A stretch of DNA of 64,000 nucleotides, from contig NC_134460.1 in the NCBI RefSeq assembly GCF_047948215.1, positions 16,055,501 to 16,119,500 on the forward strand. Direction: 5' to 3'. The position numbers and the translations under genes were made by a program. This document shows positions 1 through 11,105 of this stretch, piece after piece (within the stretch, counting starts at the first letter, position 1; the number at the start of each line of letters is the position of its first letter). The notes beneath the pieces were generated by a model, which had not been told where the DNA came from, ran no database searches, and saw only the letters and a program-made list of their open reading frames with translations. This DNA is from Lycorma delicatula. Lineage: Eukaryota > Arthropoda > Insecta > Hemiptera > Fulgoridae.

Positions 1-719
1 TGAGACAAATAATTACAAGCAATCAATTATTGTACCACCCACTGCTGTGAAACTGTCCTTTATATTAATTTGAGATATAAAACATTAGTAATGACAACTG
101 AACTAAATTTTATAATAAAATGTTTTCAGTCATCTTGGTGACAACTTCACTAAAAATGGTAATTGTTCAAAAACATATTATACAGTTTGTGGTTTGGTGT
201 GTCACTTTATTACAGCAAGTATTCCATGTCAGGCTTACATTAGTGAACCAAAAATACAGTTGCATATATATGGCACATATCAGGTACAATGGGCCAAAAC
301 ATGAAGTGAAAAACTTGCCAATTCAAAATATGAGAATGAATAAGCAAGCATTGTATATAAATATGTCATGTCCACTTATGGAGCAGGAACTATGTTTCTG
401 AGATTACATAACAGTTTCCAGTTTTAGGGTCAACATCATAAAAAACTGTACTCCTAATAAAACTTATCATCATGAAAACCAATCCCTGTATTGAAATGGA
501 TCATGTAGTGATCAATTCACCACTAGAAATTATAAATTCAGACCAACAAACAGAGGTATGAGAAAGAAAGAAATAACTAAATAGGTTAAAAGAATGAGAG
601 GTCGCTGAAACGTAATCCACACTCGCTCATAACTCTCAAAAGTAAAGAAATAGCCAAATAAAATAAATAAGGAAAATAGTACAAAAAAAAATACTACAAA
701 AACCTTAATTTATTTTTCC
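1..719. other. AT-rich stretch without a recognisable gene
   Basis: I see no gene, RNA or element here. A 93-codon frame at 120-401 (+) has no recognisable domain, no splice context and a composition like the surrounding DNA, so it is treated as chance. Confidence 0.5.
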
Positions 720-1950
720 TCATATCACCAATTACAGCTACAAATTGGTCGATGACTTTTGGATAGTCAGTATAAGCCACGATGCGACACCCACTTAGCA
801 ACCTTAACTGCAGAAGTGAATCAAATTCCACCACTTACAATAAGGGACGCAGCACACTGTCCGGTTTGATAAAATGGTTGCTAAAATGCATCCTTTCATC
901 GACTATTTTTCGTGTTCGCGACATCGATACGCCGACTCGCCCCCTCACCATCAAACGGCCTTTGAGAACCATCATAGAGGGGTTCTCTGAGCTAAACGAT
1001 GTCTTATATTGATGACCCTTTAAACAACATAGAATGCTGCAATAATGCAACATCTACCCCCTACTTATGGCGATCTCGCCAAGTTCAATCTGCGCATTGT
1101 AAGCGCCCTACCCATTTAATTGCCAAATTTTAACCATCTTACGATATTCAACTGTAATACCTTACGTTAGACCTCTTATAACATGCTCAAGTTTCACTAT
1201 TTATAGATTGCTACGGTATTTTTGAAGACGTCTGCAGTTAACACATGTCGGGCCCACCGACTACTTCGGATACTGCTCTCGTTTATTTTTCCCATCACCA
1301 AAATGGAAGCACACTACCACCAGATTTTACATAGTTCAGCTGTGAGTCGAAACTGGTCGCACTTTTAGCAACGATGAACATCTACAAATTCTTTGGCCTT
1401 ACACGAAGAGAAGACAGTAAACAACTTATCCTCAGACTGGACGCCTTACAATAGTTCAGAACTCACCTGGAAGAACACATGGTAACGCTCTGCTTCACGC
1501 CTACCCATCATGAATAACAATTGACAATAGAGGTTGAAGGCGGCCTCTGCCATTTGGGTTATCCGATCCGGCATGAGAAACATTAACTCTTCCACAAATA
1601 AACGTCCATCAATATCATACACGATGACCCAAGAGGACGTCTCTTCCTGTCATGTCTGTTTAACTTACATCGAGGAAGTCAGATATACCTTTACCTCAAA
1701 ATCTTCGGCAACTACAACTAGCTTCTTTGTATATTTCGAATTCTCAGTCTGGGCGTCTGTCCATTACCGATGTCTGGGATATATTCTCGCAGCTAGTTTC
1801 AGGAATTTTCGCAGCTCTTCTATTGAACCGGAAGTCTTGAGTTCGATGATGGCCGTGCTGCTGCTGTATAATACTACTCTTGGGTGTGCCCAAAACGAAG
1901 TGTATGTTTCAAAAAGGGGTAGAAAAATTATCATAGAACCGTAACCCACG
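720..1950 (-). pseudogene. Decayed R1-clade-like non-LTR retrotransposon, minus strand
   Basis: Read on the minus strand, this GC-richer block gives broken R1-type ORF2 pieces. Around 1500-1600 a stretch with PDRIT followed by an FN-x-Y pattern resembles the segment before the RT fingers. Around 870-1000 there is KGRL ... VDERMHFSNHF, which matches the usual post-YADD 'KYLGV-FDE-LHF' segment. It runs directly into SVLRPLL and FDSLLQLRL, which normally lie before YADD. The palm motif itself has decayed from AYADD to AYTDY near 765-775. Many stops and frameshifts are present, so no protein is made. The order of segments is wrong for a normal RT, and the same odd junction occurs in the inverted copy at 2.0-2.2 kb. 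The clade call rests on motif resemblance only. Confidence 0.55.
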
Positions 1951-2009
1951 ACTGTAAAGCCTGTGTAAACAGGCTTTACAGACTTTAACTGTAAAGCCTG
2001 TGTAAACAG
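1951..2009. repeat. 22-bp direct repeat enclosing an inverted copy (quasi-palindrome)
   Basis: The 22-mer at 1951-1972 is repeated exactly at 1988-2009. Between them, 1970-1980 is the exact reverse complement of 1953-1963, giving an 11-bp stem. Direct plus inverted copies of one short word within 60 bp is the pattern expected from local template switching during replication or repair. The mechanism is inference. Confidence 0.8.
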
Positions 2010-2461
2010 CCGAGTAAAACTTCAGAAGTACATTGGTGTACTGTTTGATGAAAGTTTGCATTATAGCAATCGCTTTAACATACATGGCAGTGTGTCGGGT
2101 CCGTTATTGTGAGTGGTGCAATTTCATTCACTTCTGCAACTGAGGTTGCTCAGCGGCAGTGGCTTATGCTGACGATGGGCTCTTCCTGGCCGATCAACAA
2201 TCGTGGAAGGAGGTTGAATTCCAAGCCACACAAGCGTGCAGGATACTCGACCTAAAAGTTCATCAACGTAACACGACGTTTACTCATTCTTATGAAATTT
2301 GGATGTTAGTGTACGCTTGCAATAGCAAACGCCGTATGGATAGCACGGTAAGTAATTTTCAAATAATAAGGGGCGAGTTAAAGAAAAAGAGAGAGCGAGT
2401 GAGAAAGAGAGTGGGTTCGTGTACTGACTCAAACTCAGTATATAGGTTCCAGTTAATATAA
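2010..2461 (+). pseudogene. R1-like reverse transcriptase fragment with AYADD palm motif
   Basis: In shifting plus-strand frames this reads KYIGVLFDESLHYSNRF (about 2030-2080), then SVSGPLL and HSLLQLRL, then VAYADDGLFLADQQSWKEVE (about 2159-2218). AYADD is the metal-binding palm motif of non-LTR reverse transcriptases, and the flanking residues are R1-clade-like. The FDE-LHF segment should follow YADD, not precede it, so the fragment is permuted in the same way as the inverted copy at 770-920. Coding similarity fades after about 2290 into a GA-rich stretch near 2380-2415. The open frame at 2159-2461 begins at GTG, and there is no sign that it is expressed. Confidence 0.6.
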
Positions 2462-2565
2462 AATAATCCGTTGTTTCATTGTGTAAAATCTAATACTTTT
2501 ATTTTTTTCTAACATATACCTGCCCATATTCATACTATGACAGGATTTAATTAATTTCTACTTAC

Positions 2566-2810
2566 GTCCTGAAATTAACCCAATTGAGTTGGTTTGAGCG
2601 AACATAAAGTCAGGTAGCGAACAAAAATGTCTCTCATTGGAGAAATATAAATGATATAAAAGAAATTCCTGAGAAAAAGTTTCTGAACTGCCAGTGGAAT
2701 ATTGAAAGCAATGTTGCAAACATGGACTAACAATAGAAAAAAATTATGAAATAGATAGAGAGTTGCCGACATGCAAACTGACAGCACCAATGAGTCATAC
2801 TCATCGAACA
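2566..2810 (+). pseudogene. C-terminal remnant of Tc1/mariner (IS630-type) transposase, copy A
   Basis: The plus strand opens with PEINPIELVWANIKS in mixed frames (about 2572-2620). This is the well-conserved 'hP-NPIE--W--VK' motif just before the last catalytic acid of IS630/Tc1-type DDE transposases. It is followed by a broken tail of roughly 60 codons. Everything upstream (helix-turn-helix, first two acids) is missing because the duplication starts inside the gene. A 78-codon frame on the opposite strand (2575-2811) is its shadow. Confidence 0.65.
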
Positions 2811-3161
2811 ATGTGAGATATAGATGGGATTGAGCCGCTTGATTAAAAAATCCTTATCTACCCTAATTACCTGTTAACTAAATAAACAAACAAAAAATTG
2901 TAAAGAATAAATGAAATTTCAAAAAGAAATAAAAATTGTAATTGTATAACTAAAAAAAAACATAAATAGTCTAGCAAATAAAAAAATAAAAAAATAAAAA
3001 AAATATAGCTGATTGAACAACAATAAATATAAATAAAAATAACAAAAGGGAAATAGTCAGATGTTATGTGTCTATGAGCATTCAGTGCACTGTTGAGCAT
3101 CTAACAGCTGTTACTTCCTTCTAAGATAACCCTTGTATATTGGCTGAGTTTTATCATATAT

Positions 3162-3172
3162 TTACAAAAAGG

Positions 3173-3218
<46 letters not shown>

Positions 3219-3229
3219 CCTTTTTGTAA
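3162..3229. repeat. Perfect 68-bp palindrome built on a (TA)n microsatellite
   Basis: Arms 3162-3180 and 3211-3229 are exact reverse complements and enclose pure TA repeats, so the whole segment can form one hairpin or cruciform. Copy B keeps the left arm and a short TA run (about 28391-28420) but lacks the mirrored right arm. Confidence 0.9.
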
Positions 3230-5038
3230 TATTATATACTATAAACATATAATATATAGTATAACATACTATATATTACAAAATGTATTTACAGTGTGTT
3301 ATAAAAATGGAAATAGATATGACATCTACAAATAACATAAACAATTAATTCTAATAACCAATGTAAATTTTTCTCTGTGTAAAATTTGTTAGTGTAATAT
3401 AAACTCAAGGGATAGTTTAAAACATATAATTTAAATTCTGTTGACAAAAACTGAATTATTAATATTTTTTTGGTTAATGTTGGCTACTGGTTAATACAGG
3501 AGTTTTTTTTTTTATTTACTTTAAAAGTAAACTAATAACTTGCAATTAATTTTATAATTTCACGACTGCTGGAATTACTTCTATAATATATAATAATACT
3601 TCTATCTAATATAATTAAATATAATTGTTACGTTTCAGAAGGAAAAGGATTTTACATGCCAACTGAAAAATTAAAAACAATTATTTTTTTCTAATGGCTT
3701 TCTATTACTTAATATTACTTAAGTCAACAATGAGTGTCCTGTATTACTTAGCAATTTCTTAAGAAGGAGAAAAATATTTCTAGTACAGTTCAGCTATTAA
3801 CTTGAGAATTAAGTATTTTAAAATGTATCCTTTAGACTTCTTTTTCAGTATTTTTATTTCAAAATGTAACCATTTAAATAATTTTTATTTTCTACAACAA
3901 TGTTGTGCACATTTTACACTTTGTTTTCACTGTAGCTATAATTTCTAACTGGAGTAATAGAACTGTTTGCGATAATAAAAATATCCATAGAAAGAATTTA
4001 TTTTTTAAATTAATAACTACAAGAAATAAAATATCAATTCAAATGATTGGCCAACATAAATAACTTTATTGAATTTTACAATTTATATCGCTTGATTAAT
4101 TTGTTATAATAAATTCATCTATATAAATAAGCCGCAAACATTTATTTTAGTAATGGTTTAACTGCATAATAACATGTTTATATATATCAAGCGACTTCAT
4201 TATTTTCTTTTAACTGAAATGATTCTATATTTTTTCCATTTATTTATTTTATTTTAAGTTTGATAATTAATAGTATTATTTGTTGGTTCTTTATAAAATA
4301 AAATTGAATACCTTATTTATCAAAAAGGAAAACAAATTTTTCTTCATAAAATAGCTTATCATTGACATAAAAGGACTATGCAATTTATGAAGTTAAATAT
4401 TTTTGAAACTAAAAAGAATTGATAATTCTAACAAGATTTACCAAGCGCAATTTTTCCAATAACAATCTGTTATAGTTACCAAAAAACATGTGCTGTATTC
4501 TGAACAAGTAATCAGTGTACTTGTACATTTTTTATTGAAGAAGCTAAAAAAATTCATTAGACTTAAATAGGAAGACTAAATGAGAAAAAAGTGGTATTCT
4601 ATTCAGAAGAAATATAAATATAAAATTAAAGCCACAAAACTCAGAAACATATAGTAATATATCTATAACGTAACTTGATATAACTTAGAATCTAATTAGA
4701 TAAATCTATATATTCTATGACTTCTAAATCATATATTCAGTATTTTTAATTGAATTATAGTTGAAATTTGGCTTTACCAAATAAGTATGTTATCTATTTG
4801 GTTTTTTGTGGAGCCACAAGATACTAAACAATAATTAAACAAGCCCTTAAATTAGTCCTCAAGCAGTTCCCCTCTCCACCAGATCACACTAAGAATGAAC
4901 CGGCTTCATAAGTCCTAGCAACCTCTACGATAGAGTAGGGTCCAACATACATGAACAGAACACAAAATTAAGAATAAGAAAAAGAGTCGATGGATGCAGA
5001 AAAGACAATCTTTTCATAGATGATAGCTTAAGATTCCC

Positions 5039-6083
5039 TTCAAGTCACGCACAGACATCCCATACAAGACATCCTTGGACGATCAGAAAGTTTCACCCAA
5101 AACAGGATTTATGCTATAAAAAAATGTATATTCCTCCAGATATTAAACAGCCACACAAAACAAATAGGATTTGACAAACATATGATTTTTCCGATCCCAG
5201 AATTTGTGAACAGTCGAAGTAACAGATCTAACTATAAACTATTCATTGAGAAGATCATTAAAGTGATTCCATTCAAATAGAATCGAATAACAATAATTAA
5301 GACCGATAACAGTAGATATCATCAGCACAATACTAACTACAAGAAATGAAAAAATATAAATAATACCTTTAAAAACAGTAATTTTTACAATATTTTTAAC
5401 TGCATAAAAAAAGGCGATTCAAATTAATATAATTAATCCCGTACTTCTTAACATTACTTTCTTGTTTACATTAGACAAAAAAATTAGATCTTTCAATTAA
5501 ATATAACTACTACAATAATTAAATCATAAATCTATATAACTAAAATTATATCAAAGTTTATACAGCAGTAGGCTTATTAACTACAGACATTCATAAGCCA
5601 AGTAGTAACAGATTAAATGTAAAAATAAACAAATATTTATTTAGTTCAATTTTAATAATTAACAAAATGAACAATTTACGTAAATAAAATGAAAAAAAAG
5701 AAAAGTAACAAAATAGCTGATTATGATCGATTGAAACTGAAACTAAAATTTTTGAAATGAATGTTTATAAAATTCACATCGATGTAAAGTAGTTTTTAGA
5801 AAAATAAATAACAGACATTTGTTTAAGAAAAATTTTTGTTCAATAAATCAATAAATATTGTTAGGAAGATCCTGAAATTCAAATCAGTAGATAGAACAAA
5901 CTGCACAAGTGAAACTTTGACAGCTAAGTTTATTTTTTTAATAACAAACACAGGATTCTTCTACCCTTCCTCCTGTCAGCCACTTTTATAAATTTTTACT
6001 TTACTTACATAAAAATCTCTTCAAGCGATACGCAGACATCCCATACCTGATATCCTTGGACGATCACAAAGTTTCACCCAAAT
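5039..6083 (+). repeat. Internal ~63-bp direct repeat pair inside copy A
   Basis: The segment 5039-5101 recurs at 6019-6083 with about six differences. Copy B has only the first member (about 29771-29833), because its 1.2 kb deletion removed the second. No coding sense is visible in either. Confidence 0.7.
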
Positions 6084-6660
6084 CTATACATTATCTTCAA
6101 CTCATAAGTTATTTCAAACAAGAACTGATCCTAAATAATTAATGATAACTAATATTTTATTATTCACTTACTAACAAATAAAGAATTGTTGATTTTTGGA
6201 AGTTCCTAATCATTCTTTCAATCTAAAAGCAAATCCATTATTTTTAAGATATAAACGTATTTGCAAACCTTTTTCAGTATAACTAGTTTCAAGGCCACAA
6301 GGGAAAAATGTAAATGTACACTTTTTGATCTCGACTAAAAGATATTTGTCATATGCAAGTTTTAATGTAGAATTTTTCTCTATATTTTGAAATGGGAAAA
6401 GAGATGAGAGTCCTTTTTAATAATATATTTAAAGGAAAGAAAGATGGGCAACCACCACACCTGTGAATGTCAGTAAGAAAGATGAAGGTCCAACTGCTTT
6501 TCAGTTAGTAAAGTCAGCTTCCTCCTACTTCTGTTTTGTTTTAATGTTATTTATTGTTATATTTGTCTGGCATGAAAGCGAGTTAGTTTATTTTTTCTTC
6601 TATATTCTTTTATATTATAGTTAGCTTTTTGTTTATTTTTTAACGGTATAATTTATTTTT

Positions 6661-6875
6661 ATGACAGATAACTATGAAAAATATACAGGCGCTAGTACCA
6701 AGGAAAGGAAACTGATTAGGAAAATTACAAGATATGTAAAAAAAAAAAAGGTTAACTAGAGCTTGATACTGCTAAAGTGTTTTGAAATACCATTTCTACT
6801 GAAAGATATAAGCTTATTTCAGAATTTAAGAAAATAGCCCCTGATGATGAACAGTCTATATATCTGGATAGCTAA
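6661..6875 (+). pseudogene. Decayed short reading frame of unknown origin, copy A
   Basis: The frame starts MTDNYEKYTGASTKERKLIR and continues about 71 codons to ISEFKKIAPDDEQ and a terminal stop. In copy A an A-run at about 6737-6748 is two bases longer than in copy B and breaks the frame. In-frame stops follow at the codons after the A-run and in the middle. The charged, non-repetitive composition is unlike the flanking AT-rich DNA, which is why I read it as a relic exon or transposon ORF. No family recognised. Confidence 0.4.
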
Positions 6876-7171
6876 ATATTATGTAAACCTATTGCGTGCC
6901 ATCATTCCTTTTTTTACTTAAGAATTTTCATTAGTATAAAAATTATTTAAGAACAGAGAGGTGATTATTTTCAATATCAAGTACATGCTCTTAATGTAAC
7001 TTTAATACCTCATTTGTTACATATTATGGACACTCACTTTTATGCGTCATTTTTCATGTTATTGGTAAATTAATTATATTCATTTAACTCTTGTTTATAA
7101 CAAATAATAAACTTCAACTGTATATTAATATTTAATTCAACTATTAATAAATATTTTTATTATAATTATCC

Positions 7172-7195
7172 AATAATAATAATAATAATAATAAA
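7172..7195. repeat. (AAT)n microsatellite
   Basis: An uninterrupted AAT run, also preserved in copy B near 30736-30760. Confidence 0.85.
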
Positions 7196-7976
7196 ATAAT
7201 AGCTAAAAATACTAATTTCATGTCTCGTAACAATAATTTTCTCAACATTTTGATTTTCAGACCATTATAGCATTACTCCTCTGCACTCTCTATATAATGA
7301 AGTATACCTTTTGTTTAATTTAACCAAAACATTCCTTCTAAAAAGAAAATATTTGCTTGGTAGTAAAACTATTTAGTGATGCAGCTTAAAAAAAACACAT
7401 AAAAAAAATTAGACAGACCAAATTCCCATAAATAAGAATTTTACTGTATTAATAAAGGTGATTCAAAGCACATCTTGTTGGAGGTTTCTCAGCTTGCAGA
7501 CTCAATAAGTGTGGTTGTATAACAAATAATAGATGTTACGGACAAGTTAATAACAAAAAAATTATTCAGTGTGTACAGAAATAAGTAAACATGGATGGAA
7601 ATCTTTATACTTTCAGAAAAACATCAAATTTGGCTTTTTGAAATTTATTTTATTATTAAACTAATAAAAATCATTATTTAAAAAAAATAAATAAATGAAT
7701 TCTGTCATCGACCAAGGATCAAACAATATATTGCTACCTGACACTTTCAAATTAACATTTTTGTTGTCTGATTTAATAGTATTTAAAGTCTGCAGCTTAG
7801 GAGGCAAAAATAGAAATACCATAACCTTATAAATTTGGTAGATAACCATAATCATATTTAAATTCAGGAAACTAACATAATTTTACTTCCTTTAAAAGAA
7901 ATTAACAGTATAAGTTAAACTTATACTGAATAAAATGTAAACTTAGTTTAAGCACTCAGATTCTAAGCGCAAATGC

Positions 7977-8640
7977 CCAAGAATTAATATCCTAACATTA
8001 TTAAGATCGCCAAATAGAAATAAAATATGAATAAAAACATTTATTGTTATTTTCCATCAGAAATAGTAGTTATACTGTTATATTTTTTTTTTTTGTTAAA
8101 TAAAAAATCAGTAACTTATACAACTTTTGAGAACTATAAAATTTGCTGTTGTAAAGATTCCTTTATAATACTTTACCTTGATTTTTACAAAGTTACACAA
8201 ATTTTTAATTATCAATTAAATTAAATTAGCAGATAAATAAAATTGTTTTTTATAATTTTTTTTTTTATTGTCTACATACTAAATCGGCATATATTTCGTT
8301 AAAATAAATAAACACTATCTTAAATTATAACAATCACAAAAGTCAATCATTTTTTGTTTTAAATGATTTTAAGTTTTAATCGTCTAAGTACACAGAATAA
8401 TACTCATTAAGTAGTTACTTCGATTTTATAAGACAAATTGCCTATTATTGCTGCCATGGATAAAAATTAAACCTAGTACAGTCTTTAAGTACTACTACAT
8501 TAAACAAATACTAAGGCCTCATTACAATGTATCTTTTGTTTCGACCAACTTATTTTTAGCACCAAACCACTTTTATATAAATAAAAACGCGAAAACACAT
8601 TAACAACTCACAAAATTATATTAACTTACGAAAAAATCCT
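7977..8640. other. AT-rich spacer
   Basis: Low-complexity AT-rich DNA after the right edge of copy A. The 65-codon frame at 8027-8224 is A/T homopolymer-driven and not credible. Confidence 0.5.
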
Positions 8641-8644
8641 CCTC

Positions 8645-9055
8645 TATGAATCATGAGACCTTGCCGTTGGTGAGGGGGGGGCTTGAGTGCTCAGGTATAC
8701 AGAGCAGCTGGACTGAAGGTGCAACCATATCGGAGAGGTATCTGTTGAGAGCCAGACTAAGGAATGATTCCTGAAAGAAGGCAGCAGCTCTTTCAGTAGT
8801 TGTTAGGGGCGTGAGTCACAATGATTTAAACGGCCATATCAACATCACTCAGTCCTCTGAGTACTGCCCAGCTGAAAGCAATGGAAAACTACAGCTGCTT
8901 TTTTTCCAAGAAAATGTGGCTCTCTGCATTTTCATGTAGCAATGATGGAGGCGCCTTCCTTGGTAAAATATTCCGGAGGTAAACTAGTCCCCCGTTCGGA
9001 TTTCCGGGTGGGGACTACTAAGGAAGGGGTCACCAGAAAATTAAAAAATAACATT
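8645..9055 (+). promoter_or_regulatory. 5' leader of the RTE-like element
   Basis: A 0.4 kb non-coding leader with a G-run near 8675 and a marked rise in GC precedes the first coding motif. Leaders of this kind carry the internal promoter in non-LTR elements, and some families carry an HDV-like self-cleaving ribozyme at the extreme 5' end. No ribozyme fold was verified here. Confidence 0.45.
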
Positions 9056-9059
9056 CTAT

Positions 9060-9456
9060 GAGTCGGAGCGTGGAATGTTAGAAGTTTAAAAAAGGTTGGT
9101 AGGCTAGAAAATTTAAAAAGGGAAATGGATAGGATAAATGTGGATGTAGTAGGAATTAGTGAGGTTCGGTGAGAAGAGGAAGGCGACTTTTGGTCAGGTG
9201 ATTTTAGAATAATTAACTCAGCTTCAAATAATGGGCAGGCAGGAGTAAGTTTCATAATGAACAAGAAGATAGGGAAGAGAGTAGAGTATTTCAAAATGCA
9301 TAGCGATAGAATCATTTTAATAAGGATAAAATCAAAACCTAAACCGACAATGATTGTTAACGTCTATATGCCTACAAGCGCCCATGATGATGATGAGGTA
9401 AAGTGTGTATACGAAGAGATTGATGAAGCAATTAAACACGTAAAAGGAGAAGCTTG
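9060..9456 (+). pseudogene. Apurinic endonuclease domain of the RTE-like element, truncated
   Basis: Frames give WNVRSL (about 9070), MDRINVDVVGISEVR (about 9125-9170, the conserved E of the active site) and VNVYMPTSAHDDDE (about 9357-9400). A stop and frame breaks lie at 9171 and 9455. The downstream EN motifs (GDFN-type and the C-terminal SDH) are absent: sequence jumps at about 9456-9470 to the EN-RT linker. Roughly 100 to 150 codons are lost, including catalytic residues. Confidence 0.75.
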
Positions 9457-9519
9457 AGGAAGAGGAGGTAAAGAAGATTTTTCAGGAGGACATCGCAAGA
9501 GGTCTGAGTAAAAAAGATA

Positions 9520-10995
9520 AGGTAGAAATGTAGAAGAAGAATGGGAGAATGTTAAAAAAGAAATTGTTAAATCAGCAGAAGCAAATTTAGGCGGAATAAA
9601 TAGAACTGGTAGAAAACCTTGGGTTTCAGATGATATTTGCAGCTGATGGATGAACGTAGAAAATATAAGAATGCTAGTGATGAAGAAAGTAAAAGGAATT
9701 TCTTAATTGCCGATAGGCAATTAAGAAATGCTATAAACAAGAAGTGCAAACTGGCGAAAGAAGAGTGGATTATAGAAAAGTGTTCAGAAGTGGAAAGAGA
9801 AATGAACATTGGTAAAATAGACGGGCATACAGGAAAGTTAAGGAAAATTTTTGGGTACATAAATTAAAAATCTAATAATGTGTTAAACAAAGATGGTACA
9901 CCAATATATAATACGAAAGGTAAAGTCGATAGATGGGTTGAATATATTGAAGAGTTATACGGAGGAAATGAATTAGAAAATGGTGTTATAGAGGAAGTTG
10001 AGGAGGATGAAATGGGAGAAACAATTCTGAGATGTGAATTTAAGAGAGCATTAAAAGATTTAAATGGCAGAAAGGCTCCTGGAATAGACGGAATACCTGT
10101 AGAATTACTGCGCCGTGCAGGTGACGAAGCGATTGATAGATAATACAAACTGGTGTGTAATATTTATGAAAAAGGGGAATTTCCGCCAGACTTCAAAAAA
10201 AGTGTTATAGTAGTGATACCAAAGAAAGCAGGGGCAGATAAATGTGAAGAATACAGAACAATTAGTTTAACTAGTCGTGCATCAAAAATCTTAACTAGAA
10301 TTCTATACAGAAGAATTGAGGGGAGAGTGGAGGAAGTGCTAGGAGAAGACCAATTTGGTTTCAGGAAAAGTATAGGGACAAGGGAAGCAATTTTAGGCCT
10401 CAGATTAATAGTAGAAGGAAGATTAAAGAAAAACAAACTGACATACTTGGCGTTTATAGACCTAGAAAAGGCATTTGATAAAGTAGACTGGAATAAAATG
10501 TTCAGCATTTTAAAAAAATTAGGGTTCAAATACAGAGATAGAAGAACAATTGCTAACATTTACAGAAACCAAACAGCAACAGTAACAACAGAAGAACATA
10601 AGAAAGAAGCCGTAATAAGAAAGGGAGTCCGACAAGGATGTTCCCTGTCTCCGTTACTTTTTAATCTTTACATGGAACTAGCAGTTAATGATGTTAAAGA
10701 ACAATTTAGATTCGGAGTAACAGTACAATGTGAAAAGATAAGGATGCTACGATTTGCTGATGATATAGTAATTCCAGCCGAGAGTAAAAAGGATTTAGAA
10801 GAAACAATGAACGGCATTGATTAAGTCCTACGTAAGAACTATTGCATGAAAATAAACAAGAACAAAACAAAAGTAATGAAATGTAGTAGAAATAACAAAG
10901 ATGGACCACTGAATGTGAAAATAGGAGGAGAAAAGATTATGGAGGTAGAAGAATTTTGTTATTTGGGAAGATGGACGAAGCAGGAGCGATATAAA
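9520..10995 (+). pseudogene. Reverse transcriptase (ORF2 C-terminal part) of the RTE-like element
   Basis: The linker reads EEEWENVKKEIVKSAE (about 9530-9580) and MDERRKYKNASDEE (9645-9690). A stop at 9865 separates it from 9880-10143, and one TAA at 10141 separates that from the 223-codon frame 10153-10824. RT motifs in order: IPKKAG and YRTISL (about 10218-10270), DQFGFRKSIGTREAI (10348-10392), AFIDLEKAFDKVDW (10450-10491), RQGCSLSPLLFNLYM (10630-10674), LRFADDIV (10747-10770). The metal-binding D of motif A and the DD of motif C are intact. After a TAA at 10822 the thumb continues (MKINKNKTKVMKC, then EEFCYLG at about 10948-10968), followed by a 12-bp deletion relative to the 28 kb copy. 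Only a few nonsense changes separate it from a full frame, so it is not very old. Confidence 0.85.
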
Positions 10996-11105
10996 ATGCC
11001 GAATAGCACAAGCTAAATGAGCCTTCAGTAAGAAATATAATTTGTTTACATCAAAAATTAATTTAAATGTCAGGAAAAGATTTTTGAAAGTATATGTTTG
11101 GTAAA

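Larger units (their letters stand above)
2566..7976 (+). repeat. Copy A of a ~5 kb direct duplication (partner 26799-31530)
   Basis: Near-identical blocks, in order: 2566-3032 with 26799-27252; 3101-3354 with 28329-28534; 3384-3840 with 28624-29053; 4334-5373 with 29068-30107; 6559-7976 with 30125-31530. Copy A keeps about 0.5 kb (3841-4333) and 1.2 kb (5374-6558) that copy B lacks. Copy B has the 27253-28328 interval in place of about 70 bp here. The left junction cuts into a transposase remnant that copy B preserves more fully, so copy A looks like the derived or truncated one. It may be a segmental duplication, two members of a large non-autonomous element, or an assembly duplicate of diverged alleles. 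The block-wise indels argue against a very recent event. Confidence 0.9.
8645..11105 (+). mobile_element. RTE-like non-LTR retrotransposon, nearly full length, 3' truncated
   Basis: The element starts with a GC-richer leader (about 8645-9055), then an endonuclease portion (9060-9456), a linker, and a reverse transcriptase (9880-10990). Similarity stops near 11100 in the C-terminal region, where the related insertion at 27.5-28.1 kb continues for another 150 codons to a poly(A) tail. Class and order (EN, RT, YGSETWT-type tail in the relative) fit the RTE-like families common in arthropods. The clade name is from memory of motifs. The element is dead: the endonuclease catalytic core is deleted and the RT carries stops. 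Confidence 0.75.

Noticed and set aside
2575..2811. 78-codon minus-strand frame (also at 26808-27032)
   Set aside because: It is the antisense shadow of the transposase C-terminus on the plus strand; conservation between the copies comes from the DNA duplication.
3162..3229. Functional stem-loop RNA or origin
   Set aside because: The palindrome is explained by a TA microsatellite with symmetrical flanks and is not retained in copy B.
8932..9315. 127-codon minus-strand frame
   Set aside because: Antisense shadow of the RTE-like endonuclease; no domain of its own. The same holds for 9567-9860, 9864-10148, 10164-10559 and 10706-10909.
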